Assembly: GCA_947178475.1 (NCBI GenBank)
Contig: CAMWYM010000019.1
Span: forward strand, 1-35,777
Length of the DNA: 35,777 bases
Direction: 5' to 3'
Source: an uncultured Clostridium sp.
GTDB lineage: Bacteria > Bacillota > Clostridia > Lachnospirales > Lachnospiraceae
The notes beneath the pieces are model-generated. The model made no database searches. It saw nothing but the letters and a program-made list of their open reading frames with translations, and was not told where the DNA came from. The position numbers and the translations under genes are program-made. This document shows, one piece after another, positions 33,637-35,777 of this stretch. The first letter of the stretch is position 1; each line of letters opens with the position of its first letter.

Positions 33637-33693
33637 GTTCTGTCTCTTCACCACCCACACTAAAATCAGCCTATAATATTTAAATTATCAGAT

Positions 33694-34179
33694 CTAAATA
33701 TACTTATCTGCTTTTCCTGCTGAACGAACCAGTAATTTTTGAGAGGTCGGGTCAAAAATAATTGTCCGCCCAAAGTCCTTCCCTGTATCCTCAGCCACAA
33801 TATTAATACGCAGAGCTGCCAAAACATTTTTAACAGCCTTTACATTCCTATCTCCAATGCTCTGCAAATCTGATGTGCTGGAAAACTGAAACATAGCAGC
33901 GCCCCCTGCAATCTTGGCGAGCATTGTATTTGGTCTGACTCCCACCTTCTGTAGAGCCATAATCATATCTGCAATTCCTGTATCTGCAAATTTCGCCCGG
34001 TTTGAATTATTATTTATCTCCTTGCTGGATGGCAGCATAATGTGCGACAATCCACAATATATGCTGTTTGTGCTATACAATACAATTCCAACACACGAAC
34101 CTAATCCAATTGTTGTAATCTTACTCGGCGATTTACACACTTTCCAATCCGCAATTCCGACTTTTACAACATCATCCAT
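33694..34179 (-). CDS. cheD: Chemoreceptor glutamine deamidase CheD
   Basis: Deamidates receptor glutamines and, with CheC, modulates adaptation. The 161-aa product has the catalytic Cys in TIGLGSCVGIVLYS and the His in LSHIMLPSS, a downstream block IAGGAAMFQF, and GDRNVKAVKNVL; the Cys-His-Thr triad region appears intact. It starts 2 nt after the cheC stop with GGGAG 9 nt upstream, so the pair is probably made together. Confidence 0.96.
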   Translation of the reverse strand: MDDVVKVGIADWKVCKSPSKITTIGLGSCVGIVLYSTNSIYCGLSHIMLPSSKEINNNSNRAKFADTGIADMIMALQKVGVRPNTMLAKIAGGAAMFQFSSTSDLQSIGDRNVKAVKNVLAALRINIVAEDTGKDFGRTIIFDPTSQKLLVRSAGKADKYI

Positions 34180-34181
34180 CT

Positions 34182-34802
34182 TTATAAACTCCCAATCCCT
34201 AATGCATTAAATATCTTATCAGATGATTCTTCATCCGAAACAAGCATCAGAAGACCGTTTATCGGCCTGCCATTATCCAAAAATTTAGAGTCAATAATCA
34301 ATGCCTGGTCTCCAATCCGCCCTAACTCACTAATCGGTAAACTCAAAACAGCTCCTGCCATATCTACACAAATCGCCGGAGGGTCTGTTCTCAACTGTAA
34401 ATTGGTCAGGGATCCGATAGAGGAAATATAAGAACCCATTAAAATATTACCAATCTCTTTAAGAGCAGATTTATCCATATAGTCAAAATCCATAAAATCC
34501 TCCGGATATGACTTGGACAGCATAGTACCAGCCAAATTTTTGGCTTCCTCCACTGATAATATAAACAACGTCATGCCAGTCAAATCTCCAGTATAACGTG
34601 TCAATACAGCAGTCACAAGAGCTTCTGAGCCTCCAATCCTGTCTGCAATTTCATCGAAGTCCATAAACTTAACGTTTGGAACCTCCATACGGAAATTAGA
34701 ATTCAACATAGTGGACAATGCCGCAGTTGCATGCCCCGCACCTATATTTCCAATCTCACGAAGAATATCTAATTTCATATTTGTACGTTCATTATCTGTC
34801 AT
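34182..34802 (-). CDS. cheC: CheY-P phosphatase CheC
   Basis: Dephosphorylates CheY-P and binds CheD. The 206-aa protein carries two copies of the active-site pattern Asp/Ser-x3-Glu-x2-Asn: LDILREIGNIGAGHATAALS near the N terminus and KSALKEIGNILMGSYISSIG near residue 113. Both copies are complete, as in active CheC. AGGAG lies 6 nt before the ATG; cheW ends 9 nt upstream. Confidence 0.96.
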   Translation of the reverse strand: MTDNERTNMKLDILREIGNIGAGHATAALSTMLNSNFRMEVPNVKFMDFDEIADRIGGSEALVTAVLTRYTGDLTGMTLFILSVEEAKNLAGTMLSKSYPEDFMDFDYMDKSALKEIGNILMGSYISSIGSLTNLQLRTDPPAICVDMAGAVLSLPISELGRIGDQALIIDSKFLDNGRPINGLLMLVSDEESSDKIFNALGIGSL

Positions 34803-34811
34803 ATTAATCTC

Positions 34812-35261
34812 CTATCCGTTATCTAATTCCGAAATTATCCCCTGAATATTTAACAGGGAAATTAACGTCTCCTTATACTTTCCGACTCCTAGCAGGCTCA
34901 CTCCCTGCTCATCATAATCTACCTTTTCTATATCCTCTTCCTCCAAGGTAACTACTTCACGGACTTCATCCACCAATATACCTATCTTAGCATTATTCTC
35001 CGGCTTTACAATGATAATACGGGTTGCTCCGTTGCTTTCCTTTGACTCCAGACCAAATTTAACCCTCAGGTTCATCACCGGAATAATTTCACCCCTCAAA
35101 TTGATAACACCTGCAAAATAGTACTGTGCTTTAGGTACCCTCGTTATCTGCTGCATCCGGACAATGTTATCTACAAAGGAAATATCAATGCCGTACTGCT
35201 CGCCGTCTAATTTAACAACAATATATTGCTTCGCTTCATTTACTGCTACAATTTCATCCAT
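34812..35261 (-). CDS. cheW: Chemotaxis coupling protein CheW
   Basis: Adaptor that joins receptors and the CheA kinase in signalling arrays. The 149-aa protein is one CheW domain: KQYIVVKLDGEQYGIDISFV, ITRVPKAQYYFAGVINLRGE, IIPVMNLRVKFGLE, and GILVDEVREVVTL. AGGAGG lies 8 nt before the ATG; cheA ends 12 nt upstream. Confidence 0.97.
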   Translation of the reverse strand: MDEIVAVNEAKQYIVVKLDGEQYGIDISFVDNIVRMQQITRVPKAQYYFAGVINLRGEIIPVMNLRVKFGLESKESNGATRIIIVKPENNAKIGILVDEVREVVTLEEEDIEKVDYDEQGVSLLGVGKYKETLISLLNIQGIISELDNG

Positions 35262-35273
35262 AGTTGTGTCCTC

Positions 35274-35777
35274 CTATACTAATGAATTCGAATCAATGAT
35301 TAATGCAACTTCACCATCACCAAGAATCGTTGCCCCACTAATCATCTTGTGAATATTAATATATTTGCCAAGCGGCTTAATTACAATTTCCTGCTGTCCA
35401 ATCAAATTGTCAATTACCAATGCTGTCTGCTTGTCTCCCTTTTTCACAATAACGACTACCAGATTCTCTGGCTCCTCTTCCCTTGGCGGACAATCCATCA
35501 GCTCGTCCAGACGAACCAGCGGAATAACATTGCCTCTCAGACTAATAACTTCCTTTTGCTGTACATATTTGATATCACTTACCATGACATCCTCAATCGT
35601 CACAATGGAGTTCAACGGAATGGCATATTTCTCATCACGAAGCTCTACCATCAATGCCTGAATAATCGCAAGAGTCAGCGGCAGACGAATAGTAAATTTA
35701 CTTCCCTCTCCCAGCTTGGTAGAAACCTCAACATCTCCGCCAAGACCCTCTATCTTATTCTTACCAACATCCATACC
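35274..35777 (-). CDS. cheA: Chemotaxis histidine kinase CheA, C-terminal end (cut by window edge)
   Basis: Only the last 167 residues are present; the frame is open to the right edge. They hold the end of the ATPase domain (GGDVEVSTKLGEGSKFTIRL, the G2-box region and final strand) followed by the P5 CheW-like regulatory domain (YAIPLNSIVTIEDV, VISLRGNVIPLVRLDELM, ALVIDNLIGQQEIVIKPLG and SGATILGDGEVALIID). The P1-P3 domains with the phosphorylated His lie outside the window. First visible gene of the chemotaxis segment. Confidence 0.96.
   Translation of the reverse strand, partial: GMDVGKNKIEGLGGDVEVSTKLGEGSKFTIRLPLTLAIIQALMVELRDEKYAIPLNSIVTIEDVMVSDIKYVQQKEVISLRGNVIPLVRLDELMDCPPREEEPENLVVVIVKKGDKQTALVIDNLIGQQEIVIKPLGKYINIHKMISGATILGDGEVALIIDSNSLV

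Overview
The window is chromosomal DNA of a low-to-mid GC Firmicute, most likely a motile, probably spore-forming member of the Lachnospiraceae (Clostridia). The reasons are the gene order cheA-cheW-cheC-cheD-(sigD)-rpsB-tsf-pyrH-frr-uppS-cdsA-dxr-rseP-polC that Bacillus and clostridia share, a PolC-type replicase, strong GGAGG ribosome-binding sites, and proteins typical of this family (FapA/DUF342, a DUF6115-like protein, an MltG-like LysM protein, a bactofilin with a long acidic arm). Almost everything lies on the minus strand; the only plus-strand gene is the SpoIID-like/peptidoglycan-binding gene at 5289-6557. No rRNA, insertion sequence, prophage or CRISPR array is visible, and no gene-free stretch exceeds 300 bases.

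Layout, left to right. 1-3540: plsX, rnc and the first half of smc, from one promoter at 3619-3647; acpP is missing from its usual place. 3707-5083: an OFA-family MFS transporter with its own promoter and terminator. 5289-6557: a cytoplasmic-looking SpoIID/LytB + PG-binding protein whose ribosome-binding site lies in an inverted repeat. 6749-8546: an ECF sigma factor and its probable membrane anti-sigma factor. 8728-10118: tRNA-Glu(CUC) followed by tyrS, with competing hairpins between them and no T-box. 10211-20911: the housekeeping operon pyrH-frr-uppS-cdsA-dxr-rseP-ispG-polC (nucleotide, ribosome recycling, isoprenoid/undecaprenyl lipid, phospholipid, intramembrane protease, replication). 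20949-23348: a small membrane protein and a bactofilin with eight copies of a 12-residue acidic motif, which start this operon. 23463-26775: a nickel uptake ECF transporter (NikMN fusion, NikQ, NikO) with LarB, i.e. nickel for the lactate-racemase pincer cofactor, inserted between tsf and pyrH. 26890-28670: rpsB-tsf with its own promoter, leader and an intercistronic hairpin. 28906-35777: the distal part of the motility/chemotaxis operon, cheA (end only), cheW, cheC, cheD, a two-TM protein, sigD/fliA, fapA, a 118-codon-class basic protein, a DUF6115-like coiled-coil protein, and an MltG-like protein.

Most genes are ordinary. The parts that merit attention are the repeat-armed bactofilin with its one-TM neighbour, the three-segment hairpin switch between tRNA-Glu and tyrS, the start-site hairpin of the SpoIID-like gene, the nickel/larB insertion in a conserved ribosomal locus, and the uncharacterised small proteins of the sigD operon. 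Gene starts were moved from the longest reading frame to an internal ATG wherever a GGAGG-like site sat just before it; each case is noted.
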